Shown piece by piece: positions 1 to 11,929 of a DNA stretch of 64,000 nt; position 1 is the first letter of the stretch; every line of letters begins with the position of its first letter. The notes beneath the pieces were generated by a model. It searched no databases and had not been told where the DNA came from. It was given only the letters and a program-made list of their open reading frames with translations. Position numbers and translations under genes: made by a program. The DNA is from Takakia lepidozioides. Taxonomy: Eukaryota; Streptophyta; Takakiopsida; Takakiales; Takakiaceae. Where the stretch lies: contig CM060734.1 in assembly GCA_030704615.1 (NCBI GenBank), positions 12,092,001 through 12,156,000 of the forward strand, in the 5' to 3' direction.

Positions 1-139
1 GATTTTCCTGTCAATTTTTGCCTTTTCACATGCAGAATAACGACTTCATTGGATACCCCAGGTACATGAAAGTGAAACCAAAACAAAGGGATACAAGCTT
101 GCGTTAACGCAATGTTGTTCGGCTGCACGTCCAGAGCCT

Positions 140-1852
140 TCATAGCTCCCTGAAAACCTCCGAATTCGCAGTTCTACATGGAAAAAACAAAACAAGAATA
201 CAGAAACATACACTTCAAGTACCAGAATTGTTTCTTGGAGGTCACACCTGTACAACACTCGTTTCATTGCTTGCTCGCTGTTGTACTGGTTTTTGAATTC
301 GTAGGACTTGGAGATTCTTTTTTCTCTCTCAAACTCCCTGAAAAAACAGGTGTTCCAGACAGCGAGCTTCCATCTCCTGATATAGGCCTCCAGTGTGATC
401 CGGGGGCAAGACATCTGGATTTTGTAGTCTGCCATTGACTCCCCAAGTGCAGCCACCGCTCGTTTTTCCAACTGTAGCAAGAAAGATCATAATAATTGTG
501 GAGAGAGCACGGAGCAGCACAAGCATTTGAAAATGGTTTTGTGGAAACTTTACCTGGCTCCAGAAGGTTGCTTTGTGTAGCCACTGGTCGAATGTGTGGT
601 CGCTTACAACTTTTATTGCTTGTGTCTTCGAGTCCCTCTGAGGAGATGGGAACATGTTGGTGTCTCTCACAAGTGGATCGGAATTCCAGATCTCCAACCA
701 CTTGATTTTGGTTGCATTGTCCACCATTGAAATGGAGAGGCGATGCAGTTTCTTTTGGGTCATCTCTGGCTTTGAGCCATACTTGTCATAATGTGCTTTC
801 ACCTGTTCCAAAAATTCCGTGCCAAGACTTGGATCTGCTATGCGGATTTGTTTGTCGAACGCACTCATGAGGTTCTTCCTTTGATTGTTCATCTCGAATT
901 TCATTATGTCCTCAAGCCTAGTAGCAGACCTCTGCTCTTCTGTGTGGGAAGCATAATACTCTGCTTTCGCCTTCAAACCAGTTTTTGCTATTTCTTGCTG
1001 CATACATTACAGGGAGAAAGAATCAAACACTGCCGTTTCTTGATAAAATTTGCAGTAACAACAATCGGACAGATATCAAGAAGCTTACCGTGTACATGTA
1101 GTCAAGAAAAGCCTTCCATTGTCAGGCTGTACCATGTGCTTGTCTTCTTTTCAGCACACCTCTTCATCTGCTGAGGACTGAGCACGTTCTTGAATGACTC
1201 CAGTGGCATCAGCCCTATCTTCTGGATACGGAATAGAGTGTGGCAGAGATTTGTTGTCATATGGGAGGTATCATTGGACCTGGAAAAACCTTCAACTCAT
1301 AAGATGATTTCTAATTGTGTAAACGCAGATCGGAACGGGAACAATGTTGGTAACTTACTTGTTTATGTCGTGCATGGCTGTCAAGATCTGCGTGACACGT
1401 CCTTTGTGGTCGAGTACCATGGAAACCACGCTCCAATGCCATTCGATCTCGTCCGAGTGCAAGCTTGAAATGTAATCCATCTAGGCAAGCAGTCTATGGT
1501 TCCCATCCCAGACAAAAAACATCTTTCCCATAAATGCTTTTGTGGAGGCCTTTTTGGACAGCTTGAACTCAAACTCCCTGTTTACATCCCGCCAGCATGC
1601 ATCCCAACTTTGCTCTATCTCCTCTGTTACAGGACACTCCTCTCCTTTCGTGTTCACAGTGGATACATAGAACACAACAGATCCCTTGACATAGCCGTGA
1701 ACAAAATTGTTTTTCAACTTCGTGATGTCGTTCCTCAATGCGGGTCGAACCGCGGGCATGGAGATCATCTTGCATAGTGGGATAACCAGGTTTCCGCCGG
1801 GAACCTCCATCGACAGAATCACCTTCGAGGAGTTCACTTTCTGCCCACCCAT
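140..1852 (-). pseudogene. Five-exon gene of unknown family with ParB-like DGNHR motif, broken
   Basis: I do not recognise a named function. Exons read on the minus strand as 1852-1359, 1279-1089, 997-554, 471-248 and 149-140, each with GT donor and AG acceptor; together they give 454 codons once one extra base is discounted. The start is the ATG at 1852 (MGGQKV...). Residues about 116-120 read DGNHR, preceded by hydrophobic FFVW and followed by LLA, resembling the DG-[NQH]-HR signature of ParB/sulfiredoxin-fold proteins; this is a motif-level resemblance only. Two lesions are visible: codon 124 is TAG (1483-1481), just after the motif and probably a mutated TGG, and exon 2 has one extra T in the A-run at 1107-1110, which throws the frame into a TGA before the donor. 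The downstream exons stay open and charged, so the damage looks recent. The C-terminus is ...VLYREL then TGA. Nuclease or DNA-binding activity is speculation. Confidence 0.6.
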
Positions 1853-1867
1853 AACGATCGTCAAGGA

Positions 1868-2060
1868 TTGTGTTCTTCTGTGATAGTTCTGCGCGCTACG
1901 TGTCCTTGTGCACAGTATAAACCGCACACTTTGCTTATCACTAATCCCTCCCGCTTTCTCCTAACCATACTGATGTTTAGACTACAAACCTCACTAATCT
2001 ACGACCAACTCACTAATCAGGCTGCCGGTAGGGCTGCTAATCCGCAATTAGCAGAATAAT
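1868..2060 (-). repeat. 5' flank of the DGNHR gene, duplicated at 29.2 kb
   Basis: Read on the minus strand, this stretch contains a roughly 145-bp block (for example GATTAGTGATAAGCAAA and CTGTGCACAAGGACACG) that recurs with few changes on the plus strand at 29203-29346. It directly precedes the ATG of the gene on its left, so it may be that gene family's promoter or 5'UTR, or a fragment of a mobile element that carried it. The motif TTAGTGAG occurs more than once. Confidence 0.6.
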
Positions 2061-2397
2061 TACCTGGACAACTTACAGAAAAACGTACTAAATAAAAGAT
2101 TACAAAACAATAATAAGCAATAATAAATTGAATGAACTATTAAGTATGTTCACAAGTTTTCATCTTGGAGGCGTCTTTTATTATTTTCGCTGCAATATTT
2201 ATTGTCCTCTTTTACCCGAACTCCAATCGCCTCCAATTGCTTTAGACATGACTCGGCGAGGCATCATAGTCATTACACTCCGGTGCGGCTTCCAAACTCA
2301 CCCAGTTCAATTTCAATCTATTCATATGCTATGATGTAGATGTGTTTTGAATCGGTCTATCTGATTCTGACAAAGAGCCATCCAATCTTCTATGTTG

Positions 2398-4975
2398 AGA
2401 AAGTAGCCTGAGAATAGCGTATCCATCGGTTGGACGTCGCTCATTTCAAAAATAAAATAAAATAAAAATAAAATATGTATTTTATTTTCTTACAAAAGAA
2501 AAGAAAACGACGCTCAATTGAGGGTCGTTTTTTTTTTTAATTTCAAAAAATCCTGCAATGTGAGAATACAGGACATGCGCGTCCTGGTCGGAGGTCGATT
2601 TTTTTTATAAAATAAAAATAAAAACAAAACAAAATATATCTCTTTTACATAAAGAAAATAAAGTGATCGCACAATTCGCGTCCGCTTCTTTTTTTAATTT
2701 AAAAAACTCATGCAATGCTGAGAAAATAGCTTGAGCGATAGCGCGTCCATCGGTTAGACGTCGCTCCTTTGAAAAATAAAAATAAAATAAATATTCGATA
2801 ATTATTTTTTTATTATTTTTTATTATTTGTTTTAAAAAAAAACCAACGCCCAATTGAAGGTCGTTTTTTCCTTAAATTTCAAAAAATCTTGCAATGTGAG
2901 AATACAGGACATGCGCATCCTGGTCAAAGGTCGATTTCTTGAAGAATAATTTTTTAAAAGAAAACATTTTTTTTTATTAAAAAAATGAAAATAAAGTGAC
3001 CGCACAATTGACGGCCGCTTTCTTTTTTTAGTTTAAAAAACTCGTGCAATGCTGAGAAAATAGCCTAGCGTAGCGCGTCCATCGGTTGGACGACGCTTCT
3101 TTTTAAAAAAGAAAGGAAAATAAAAAAAGATAAATACTTCAAAAACTCCTGCAATGTGAGAATACAGGACGTGCGCGTCCTGGTGAGAGGCCCATTTTTT
3201 TTAATAAATAAATTAAAGAAAAACAAACTATTTTCTTTTTTATAAAATGGGCTGCTTCTTTGTTTAATTTAAACAACTCATGCAATGCTGAGAAAATAGC
3301 CCGAGCGTAGCGCGTCCATCGGTTGGACAACGCTTCTTTCTAAAATGAAACGAAAATAAAAATAAGATAAATATTTCAAAAACTCTTGCAATGTGAGAAT
3401 ACAAGACATGCACGTCCTAGTCAAAGGTCAATTTCTTGAAGACACAAACTAGTTTCTTTTTATAAAATGAAAATAAAGTGACTGCACAATTGACTGCCGC
3501 TTCTTTTTTTAGTTTAAAAACTCATGCAATGCTGAGAAAATAGCCTGAGCGTAGTGCATCCATCGGTTGGACGACGCTCCTTTCAAAAAAGAAAGGAATA
3601 AATAAATAAATAAATAAATATTTCAAAAACTCCTGCAATGTGAGAATACAGGACGTGCGCGTCCTTGTCAGATGTCCATTTTTTTTTAAATAAATTAAAA
3701 AAAAAACAAACTATTTTCTTTTTTATAAAAAGAAAATAAAGTGACCGCACAATTGACGGCTGCTTCTTTGTTTAATTTAAAAAACTCATGCAATGCTGAC
3801 AAAATAGCCCGAGCGTAGCGCGTCCATCGGTTGGACAACGCTCCTTTCTAAAATGAAAGGAAAATGAAAATAAGATAAATATTTCAAAAACTCCTGCAAT
3901 GTGAGAATACAAGACGTGCGCGTCCTGCTCAAAGGTTGATTTCTTGAAGAATAAATTTTTAAAAGAAAACAAACTATTTTCTTCTTATAAAATGAAAATA
4001 AAGTGACCGCACAATTGATGGCCGCTTCTTTTTTTAGTTTAAAAAAATCATGCAATGCTGAGAAAATAGATTAAGCGTAGCGCGTCCATCGGTTGGACGA
4101 CACTCCTTTCAAAAAAGAAAGGAAAATGAAAAAAAGATAAATATTTGAAAAACTCCTGCAATGTGAGAATACAGGAGGTGCGCGTCCTGGTCAGCGGTCC
4201 ATTTTTTTTAAATAAATTAAAAAAACTATTTTCTTTTTTATAAAAAGAAAATAAAGTGACTGCACAATTGACGGCTGCTTCTTTGTTTAATTTTAAAAAC
4301 TCATGCAATGCTGAGAAAATAGCCCGAGCGTAGTGCGTCCATCGGTTGGACAACGCTACTTTCTAAAATGAAAGGAAAATGAAAAAAAGATAAATATTTC
4401 AAAAACTCCTGCAATGTGAGAATACAGGACGTGCGCATTCTGGTCGGAGGTCGATCTTTTAAAAATAATGTTTTCTTAAAAAACTATTTTTTAAAAATAA
4501 AAATAAAATAAAGTGTCCGCACAATTGACGGCCGCTTCTTTGTTTAATTTAAAAAACTCATGCAATGCTGAGAAAATAGCCCGAGCGTAGGGCATCCATC
4601 GGTTGGACAACGCTCTTTTCTAAAATGAAAGAAAAATGAAAATAAGATAAATATTTCAAAAACTCCTGCAATGTGAGAATACAGGACATGCGCGTCCTGG
4701 CCAGAGGTCGATTTTTTAAGAACATTATTTAAAAGAAAACAATTTTTTCATTAAAAAAATGACCGCACAATTGACGGCCGTTTCTTTTTTTAATTTAAAA
4801 AACTCTTGCAATGCTGAGAAAATAGCCTGTGCGTAGCGCGTCCACGATTGGACGACGCTCCTTTCAAAAATAAAATAAAAATAAAAATAAGATAAATATT
4901 TCAAAAACTCTGCAATGTGAGAATACACGACACCCGCGTCCTGGTCGGAGGTCGTTTTTTTTTTAAAAATGTATT
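2398..4975. repeat. Satellite array of about ten dimeric units
   Basis: Two related sequence blocks alternate. Block A contains CAATGTGAGAATACAGGAC followed by a GTCCTGGTC-type box; block B contains CAATGCTGAGAAAATAGC followed by CATCGGTTGGAC. Both begin with a CTC[CA]TGCAATG-like core, so they look like diverged halves of one ancestral monomer of roughly 125 bp. Block B recurs near 2424, 2748, 3079, 3315, 3560, 3825, 4087, 4337, 4594 and 4843, a spacing of about 236-331 bp, with A/T-rich linkers between blocks. Small open frames here change frame from copy to copy and are not genes. Confidence 0.9.
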
Positions 4976-4999
4976 TTAAAAAAAAAAAAAAAATTGGTG

Positions 5000-6130
5000 T
5001 GGTTCAAGCTCAAATTTAGCTCGCATGTGCTTGAATATGTGTGCAACACATGTGCAGAGATTCAACAAAAGAAAGAAAAAAAAAAATGCCTCCCAAACGA
5101 CGCACTCACCCTTAAACCAATTTTGAATTAAATCGATTTTAAATGAATTTTAAATAAATAATTAGACTTAGAATGTATATGATTGTGGGTTTCTGCTACG
5201 TAATGATTTTGTTTTCGGCACAATTTTGTTCTATGTATTCAACCCTCACACCTGTGCATCCTTGCAAAAATTTGGACCAAACAAAAATTGAAAAAGAAAA
5301 AGGTCTTCTCTTCGCTCACTATTATAGAACTCTCTATGAAGAGTGCATGAACTTGAAGACAAATCAACTTTGAAATGCAAATGAGGCGCGAAAAATCGTG
5401 GTTTGGGGTCCAAATGACTTTTGTTTGCTCCCAAATTTTGCACGCACATTGCATATGCTATCGTTAAGCATGTGGTTCAAGAATGGAGCAAAACAAAATT
5501 CATGAGCAGACAAAACGCAGTCGAACAGGTCCAAGAGTAATACGCGATGAAAAGAAATTTGTTCGTTGGGCCAACAAATGGATGCCCATCCAAATTTTGC
5601 TTTGAAACTTTGCCAGCATGCCCGGTCCACCGTCTCACAAGTCCCGGATGAATACGACATCAATCGAAATTCGTTCAATAGCCCAACGGACGGTTGCCCA
5701 TCTAGATGATTGTTGTTTGCTTTCAAATTTTGCCAGTATGTTCAGTATACCATATAACAGGTCCCAGAGTAATATGAGATCAAACGAAATTTGTTCGATG
5801 GGCCAACGGATGGATGCCAATCCAAATGATTTTTGTTTGCTTTGAAACTTTGGCAGTAGGTTCAGTATACCGTCTCACAGGTCCCAGAGTAATATGAGAT
5901 GAAACAAAATTCGTTCAATGGGCCAAGGACGCGTTCACCTCTCATCCAATTTTGTTCATTGGGAGAAAGGAATCATGTCATGGATGAACGGCTATTGCAC
6001 CCATGGAATGGATGTGGTTCAAGCTCAAATTTAGTCCGCACGTGCTTGAATATGTGTGCAACACATGTGCAAAGATTCAACCAAAAAAAAAAAACATTTG
6101 CTTTCCCAACGACGCACTCACCTTAAACCA
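5000..6130 (+). repeat. Complex dispersed repeat, copy 1
   Basis: The unit starts with a header (GGTTCAAGCTCAAATTTA...) at about 5001 that recurs at about 6013, a spacing near 1.01 kb. Between them lie a core of about 500 bp and three to four 120-bp monomers (anchor GTCCCAGAGTAATATGAGAT). The same header, core and monomers occur at 9.2-11.5, 16.5-16.9 and 19.8-21.2 kb. No terminal repeats or transposase could be recognised, so its class is unknown. The short ORF at 5173-5373 lies in the core and is not kept open in the other copies. Confidence 0.85.
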
Positions 6131-6661
6131 ACTTTGAATTAAATCAAGCAATGAGGAGGATTTGGTTGACCTCACTAAAGCATTGTGGTCTTTTCTCTCG
6201 GGCATGATTGGAGCCCAATCCGTTGTTGATTATGTCAGCACGAACTCCTACAAATCTTCCCGCCCACCGATAGATCGAAATCACGTCTACTGGTTTTGGT
6301 TTGGAAGATTTATTGATCCTTCTGTTTGGCAGTACCCACCGCAAAAAGAACCCGATTATCTCGGTATGTAGTTTAACATTACCGTATTTTGTGCGTAGTC
6401 CATCATTGTTACTTGAACTTGCATTTGTACTTTGACGTATATTGACTTCACATGACTTTTGTGAAATCAATGATGTTCTTTGGATTTTCTTTAACAATTC
6501 CCTGCTGTGCTGCTTCCTCATAGTAATATTCCAGGATCAAGTTCATAATCAAATTCGACAGGAGAAGAAAGAATAACACCAGCGGAAGGCGGAGCGGAGG
6601 GACCGCGAGGCTTTACGGTCATCAAGGTCATCAAGTACAGCTACCAGTGACATTTCTGGTC
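6131..6661. other. Unassigned spacer
   Basis: An open stretch at about 6162-6371 on the plus strand ends next to GTATGTAG, which could be a splice donor, but I recognise no domain and no partner exon. Otherwise nothing specific is seen. Confidence 0.3.
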
Positions 6662-7139
6662 ATATGTTCAATCAATCTCCGCTGTATCCATTCCCTCATG
6701 TGCACAGAGTTCCGCCATCAGTGGTACCCGACGGCGCTCTCGCACATATGCCTTGAGTGTGAGCCGCTTGGGAAGCAACTCTGTATAATGTATTATTGAT
6801 GAATTAAACTATTGGTTTGTTCATTAATCACATTCTCTATGTAACACAGTCAATGTTCTGCAAGCTCCTGTGGGCCTGAATGTTCGTCAACGAAGTTTGA
6901 GATATGTTCGATCAATCTCCGACTGTATCCACTTCCTCAGGTTCACAGAGTTCCGCCATCAGTGGTAAACCGACGGTGATCTCGCACATATGCCTCAATG
7001 AGTGTGAGCTGTTGGGAAGCAACTCTGGATTATTGATGAATATAACTATTGGCCCGTTCATTAAACACATTCTTTATGTATCACTGTCAATGTTCAGCAA
7101 GCTCATGTGGGCCTGCATGTTGGTCAATGAAGTTTGAGA
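6662..7139 (+). repeat. Tandem duplication, 2 x 240 bp
   Basis: The block starting ATATGTTC[AG]ATCAATCTCCG at 6662 is repeated at 6902 and ends at the same GAAGTTTGAGAT junction. Copies differ by scattered substitutions and small indels, so the duplication is old. It does not encode a conserved frame. Confidence 0.85.
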
Positions 7140-7214
7140 TGAACTTCCCTGATATCTCATCTTGTGGAGTTTGCATGGAACAGCAGTGCTATCAAATGTT
7201 ATCAAAACAAGGAC

Positions 7215-7400
7215 AACCAGCATTTAGCCCAGTGGTAATGGGCACATACCACGTTGGATATGGTTGTGGGTTCAAACCACGGTCTGGTGTGTCATGAAGG
7301 TGTCCACCTTTCAGCTGGAAGGCAGTAGCCCTTGTGGTGAAGAGACACCATAAGTTACGTTCCCTTCGGGAGGCGTCATACTTCTTTAGTTTGTCAAAAC
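7215..7400 (+). mobile_element. tRNA-derived SINE
   Basis: An RNA polymerase III A-box-like TAGCCCAGTGGT (about 7226) is followed roughly 40 bp later by a B-box-like GGTTCAAACCACGG (about 7269), the layout of a tRNA-derived SINE head. The body runs through AGGCAGTAGCCCTT and CACCATAAGTTACG, and these body motifs recur at 10216-10300, which shows this is a dispersed family. It carries no protein. Exact ends and target duplication were not resolved. Confidence 0.7.
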
Positions 7401-7899
7401 AAGATGACTTCATTAACATTGGAGGCTGAAACAGATGAGGCTGGAGGCTGGAGGACTTTGTTGTGTACTCAATCCACACCGAAGTTTGAAACGGATTGTG
7501 GAGGCTTTCAAAAGTACTTCATAATATTTCAAGAGAAGGAATTTTATGATGTTTGCATAATACGATGGGGACCAACTGACACGATCATCGTCTATGACTG
7601 AATTCGGGTTCCATAACACGCAATTCAATCACCCAAGATGGTCGTCTCATTTGGTCCTAGACGGATTGTGGAAGCTTTGTAAACTCCTTATCTTTAAATG
7701 GATTGAAGTAATTTTGGCTGCTTCCAAAATCCCTCCCAGAGCAACTGACAACATCCTCGTGGTTGATTGAAATTGGGTTCCAAACCGTTTGTTGTGGTTT
7801 TCCATGGTGATGAAATTGAACCCATTGTACTTCATAACAAGGTTGAATAAATCTCTCCGTCCTATGGAGGCTACGTCATGATAGCCAATAATTGCAGTC

Positions 7900-8310
7900 G
7901 TTACATTTGGACGTCACGTCTGGATGTTTAAATCCTCCACCAACAGCACGTGACGTCCAGACGTGACGCACGTCTCGATGTAACGTCTGACGTAACGCAG
8001 ACGTATTCGCAGACGTGTCCGCGCCACGTCATGTCCGGAAACAACAGATTCCCTACATCTGATCTGTATCCTCCTTGGCCTCGTCGAGCACTAATATGTG
8101 GAGGGCTATCTCTAGTACTCCCCAATGCCCGAAAATAGAGATAGCACCTTCATGCCATCTGGGTAGAGTTGTCGTAGCAATGAGAAGTGAAATCCAACTG
8201 TGTTTACAGATAAGCTTTGAACGATGGCTGCCGACATCGAAGGAGGAAGCGCTTCAAATCATCCACCAGCAGCATGTGACGTCCGACGTGACACACATTT
8301 GGATGGGACC
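7900..8310. repeat. ACGTC-rich imperfect repeats
   Basis: Between 7906 and 8030 the motif GACGT/ACGTC occurs many times (GTGACGTCCAGACGTGACGC and variants), with a weaker copy at 8262-8300 next to CCTCCACCAACAGCA-like sequence. A related block lies at 13930-13995. It may be the end of a transposon with subterminal repeats; no clean termini were found. Confidence 0.45.
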
Positions 8311-9234
8311 ACTCTTCAACCTCCATTGGAGGCTCCATAGAGCCTAATTGGAGAGAGAGCAATCAGCAGCTGGTAGTGTGCGGAGGCAAGGCTTGGTCGA
8401 TATATATGGATGGACTAGCCTTTAACTTCCATTGGAGGCTCTACAGAGACTAATTGCACAGAGACTAACTTGTTCATCTGCATAGGGGTCTTTGGATATG
8501 ATGTTGCTTTCTGTAGGCGCTTCTATCATCTAAATGCTTGGCCACAAAGCTGACTCCAGTGTCTAAACGAACAGTACTAGCAGAGCGCATTAATCAAGGT
8601 GTAGACACGTTGTGCTGACCGTTGCATACATGCAAGAAATGTGGAAATGCAGATAACAAAGAAATTGAGAATATGTAGCTTCTTCTTCTTCTTCTTCTTC
8701 ATCCTTCTTCCTTAGCATTGGTTGAGGAGTTAAGCTAAAAACTGTTTTGGTGGTATAACTTATCGACTGGTGCACTTTCACTTTAATTTCTTTTAGAGTG
8801 CTGACTTTTGGGGTCTCCATAATTGGATGTATTGTAGAGGTTGGAGATCTTCCAATGTTAGAGGTGTTTTGTAGAGGTTGTGATGGACGTTGCCCGTTTG
8901 GTAGGGATGCGATCTCTGAGGTTGCAATCAATTTTAGGGCAGTCTCCAGAGCGCGAGCATCTAGATAACAACGGCAATCGGGCCGAGTATACTTCAAATG
9001 ATGGAATCCATTTGAACAGTGATAAAATGATTGCGGGTTCAAATGCAAGCATTGAAAACTTGGTTCTTTACAAACACAATGGCATCAAATACTTGTTGGT
9101 GTGTTGGACTGCTCCCAACTTTCAATCTTACCTTGATTAGCATCCACTCAATCTTCAGAGACAAAGCTGTCCAAGAACTCACTGTCCATCGTGAGAAAAA
9201 AGAATTGGCCGTCAATTGCGTTCCATGGGTGCAA
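8311..9234. other. Spacer with a (CTT)n microsatellite
   Basis: A short run of CTT trinucleotides lies at about 8677-8702. Open frames in both directions here overlap one another and show no recognisable domain. Nothing else is seen. Confidence 0.4.
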
Positions 9235-11455
9235 TAGCCGTTCACCCATGAGAGGAGTTTTATTTTTTCAAAATGAGCAAAATTGGATGACAGGGTGAAC
9301 GCATCCTTAGGGGTGCAAATGATGAATGATTTGAATGATTTGAATGATTTTTGATTGATCTCATATTTGCCCGACCCATTGAATGAATTTCATTTGATCT
9401 CATATTAGTCTGGGACCTGTTACATGGTATACTGAGCATACTGACAAAGTTTCAATGCAAACAATAGTCATTTGGATGCCCAACCATCCGTTGGCCCATT
9501 GAATGAATTTCCTTTCATCTCATATTTGTGAGGGACATGTGGAATGGTATGTGCAGCATACTGGCAAAGTTTGAAGGCAAACAAAAATCATTTGGATGGT
9601 CAATTGTTCAATCGCCATTGAATGAATTTCGTTTGATGTCATATCTGTCCTGGACCTTTCGGATGGTATGTGCAGTATACTGGCAAAGTTTGAAATCAAA
9701 CAAAAGTCATTTAGATGGTCAATTGTTCGATCGCCCATTGATTGATCTCATATTTGTCCGGGACCTTTCGGATGGTATGTGTAGTACATTGGCAAAGTTT
9801 GAAATTAAACAAAACTCATTTGGATGGTCAATTGTTCGATCGCCCATTGAATGAATCTCGTTTGATCTCATATTGTTCTAGGACCTTTCAGATGGTATGT
9901 GCAGTACACTAGCAAAGTTTGAAAGCAATACGCTGGTCCATTGAATGAATTTCGATTGACCTTGTATTAGTCCGAGACCTGTGAGACGGTATACTAAACA
10001 CACTGCCAAAGTTTCAAAGCAAACAAAAATCATTTGGATGGGCAACCATCCATTGGCCCATTGAACGAATTTCGTTTGATCTCATATTACTCTGAGACCT
10101 GTTACATGGTATACTGAACATACTGGAAAACTTTCAAAGCAAACAACAATCATTTGGATGGGCAACCATCTGTTGGGCCACTGAATGAATTTCGATTGAT
10201 CTCTTATTAATTCGAGAGGCAGGAAGGCAGTAGCCCTTCTGAGTCAAGTGACACCATAAGTTACGCTTGCTTCGGCAACGCGTCCACTTTTTTTCTTTTT
10301 TTAGTCCGAGATTTGTGAGACGGTGTATTGAACATACTGCCAAAGTTTCAAAGCAACAAAAATCATTTGGATAGGCAACCATCCGTTGGCCCATCGAATG
10401 AATTTCGTTTGATCTCATATTACTCTGGGACCTGTTGGACTGCGTTTTGTCTGCACATCATTTTTTTTTAATTCCATTCTTAAACCATATGTTTAACGAC
10501 TACATATGCAATGTGCGTGAAAAATCTGGGAGTGAACAAAAGTCATTTGGACCCAAAAACACATTTTCTTCCCTCATTTGTATTCCAAAGTCCATTTGTC
10601 TTCAACTTCATGCATTCTTCATAGAGAGTTTTGCAATAACGAACGATTTTTTATTTTTTATTATTTTGGTCCAAATTTTTGCAAGGATGTAGTGGTGCGA
10701 GGGTTGAATTCATAGAACAAAATTGAGTAAAAAATAAAATCATTATGTAGCAGAAACCCGCAATCATAGAATTCAAAGTCTAATTATTTATTTAAAATTC
10801 ATTAAAATTCGATTTAATTCAAAATTGGTTGAAGGGTGAGAGCATCGTTGGGGAGGGATTTTTTTTTTAATTTTTTTTTTTCTATTGAATCTCTGCACAT
10901 GTGTTGCACACATATTCAAGCACATGTGGACTAAAGTGGAGCTTGAACCACATCCGTTCAATGGGTGCAACAGCCGTTCACACATGAGAGGATTTCTTTT
11001 TCCCAATGAACAAAATTGGATGAAGGTGAACCCGTCCTTGGCCCACTAAATGAATTTCGATTGACCTAGTATCAATTTGGGACTTGTGAGACGGTATACT
11101 GAACATACTGTCAAAGTTTCAAAGCAAACAAAAATCATTTCGATGGGCAACCATCTGTTGGCCCATTGAACAAATTTCGTTTGATCTCATATTACGATGG
11201 GACCTGTTGGATGGTATATTGAACATACTGGCAAAGTTTCAAATCAAACAACAATCATTTGGATGGGCAACCATCCGTTGGGCCATTGAATGAATTTCGA
11301 CTGATCTCATATTAGTCCGGGACCTGTGAGACAATGCATTGTACATATTGCCAAAGTTTCAAAGCAAACAAAAATCATTTGGATGGGCAACCATCCATTG
11401 GTCCATCGAATGAATTTCGTTTGATCTCATATTACTTTGGGACCTAATGGACTAG
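9235..11455 (-). repeat. Complex dispersed repeat, copy 2 (inverted)
   Basis: This is the same family as the 5.0-6.1 kb element, reversed. Headers (GCCGTTCAC[AC]CATGAGAGGA) sit at about 9238 and 10971. A run of about eight 120-bp monomers fills 9370-10430, the core lies at 10430-10790, and three to four more monomers occupy 11030-11455. A fragment of the 7.2-kb SINE interrupts the monomers at 10216-10300, so the SINE is younger than the array. Confidence 0.85.
10216..10300 (+). mobile_element. 3' fragment of SINE nested in the repeat
   Basis: AAGGCAGTAGCCCTT, then GACACCATAAGTTACG, then TTCGG[CG]A.GCGTC matches the 3' half of the SINE at 7215-7400 in the same order and is followed by a T-rich tail. 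The pol III boxes are absent, as in a 5'-truncated insertion. It breaks the 120-bp periodicity of the host repeat. Confidence 0.75.
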
Positions 11456-11929
11456 CTTCCCCACCAGTGACACGCTATATGGGTACATTAATTGCCATTT
11501 ATCAAGGCATGTGCAGAGCCCGCCAAAAGATGGCGGGGCTGCAGGCGGAATGCTCCCCACTTGTGGCACGCTAGCGCGCCCGCCAAACCTCCCGCTCGCC
11601 AAGCTCTCACGTGTGGAATGCTCGTTGATGCTCGCTTGACTGCACGTGTGTTTGATTTTGCGTTGCGTGGGAGATAGCGGGCCCGGAAGGACACGTCAAG
11701 ATTCAGGGCCCTCATGAAATTTGTCGTGCCCTCAACCTAAGCGAGGGTTTTAGCGTCTCTCCAAGCCTCATCATCTTCAGGCACATCACTGCCATCTTCA
11801 TTATCATCACCTTCCTCATCTACTGGAGCGTGACGTCGCACCACGTGGCGAGGCCCCTCTTGACAGGTGCGGGGTTCCAGCCCCTGCCCCTGATTTGCTC
11901 ATAGGCAAGAATAAGAATAAGTAGCCATT
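11456..11929. other. GC-rich spacer
   Basis: Locally rich in GCGCCCGCC-type sequence at 11510-11700. No convincing ORF, promoter or RNA gene was found. Confidence 0.4.

Noticed and set aside
5173-5373. 66-codon ORF starting MYMIVGF
   Set aside because: Lies in the core of the dispersed repeat and the frame is not open in the other copies.
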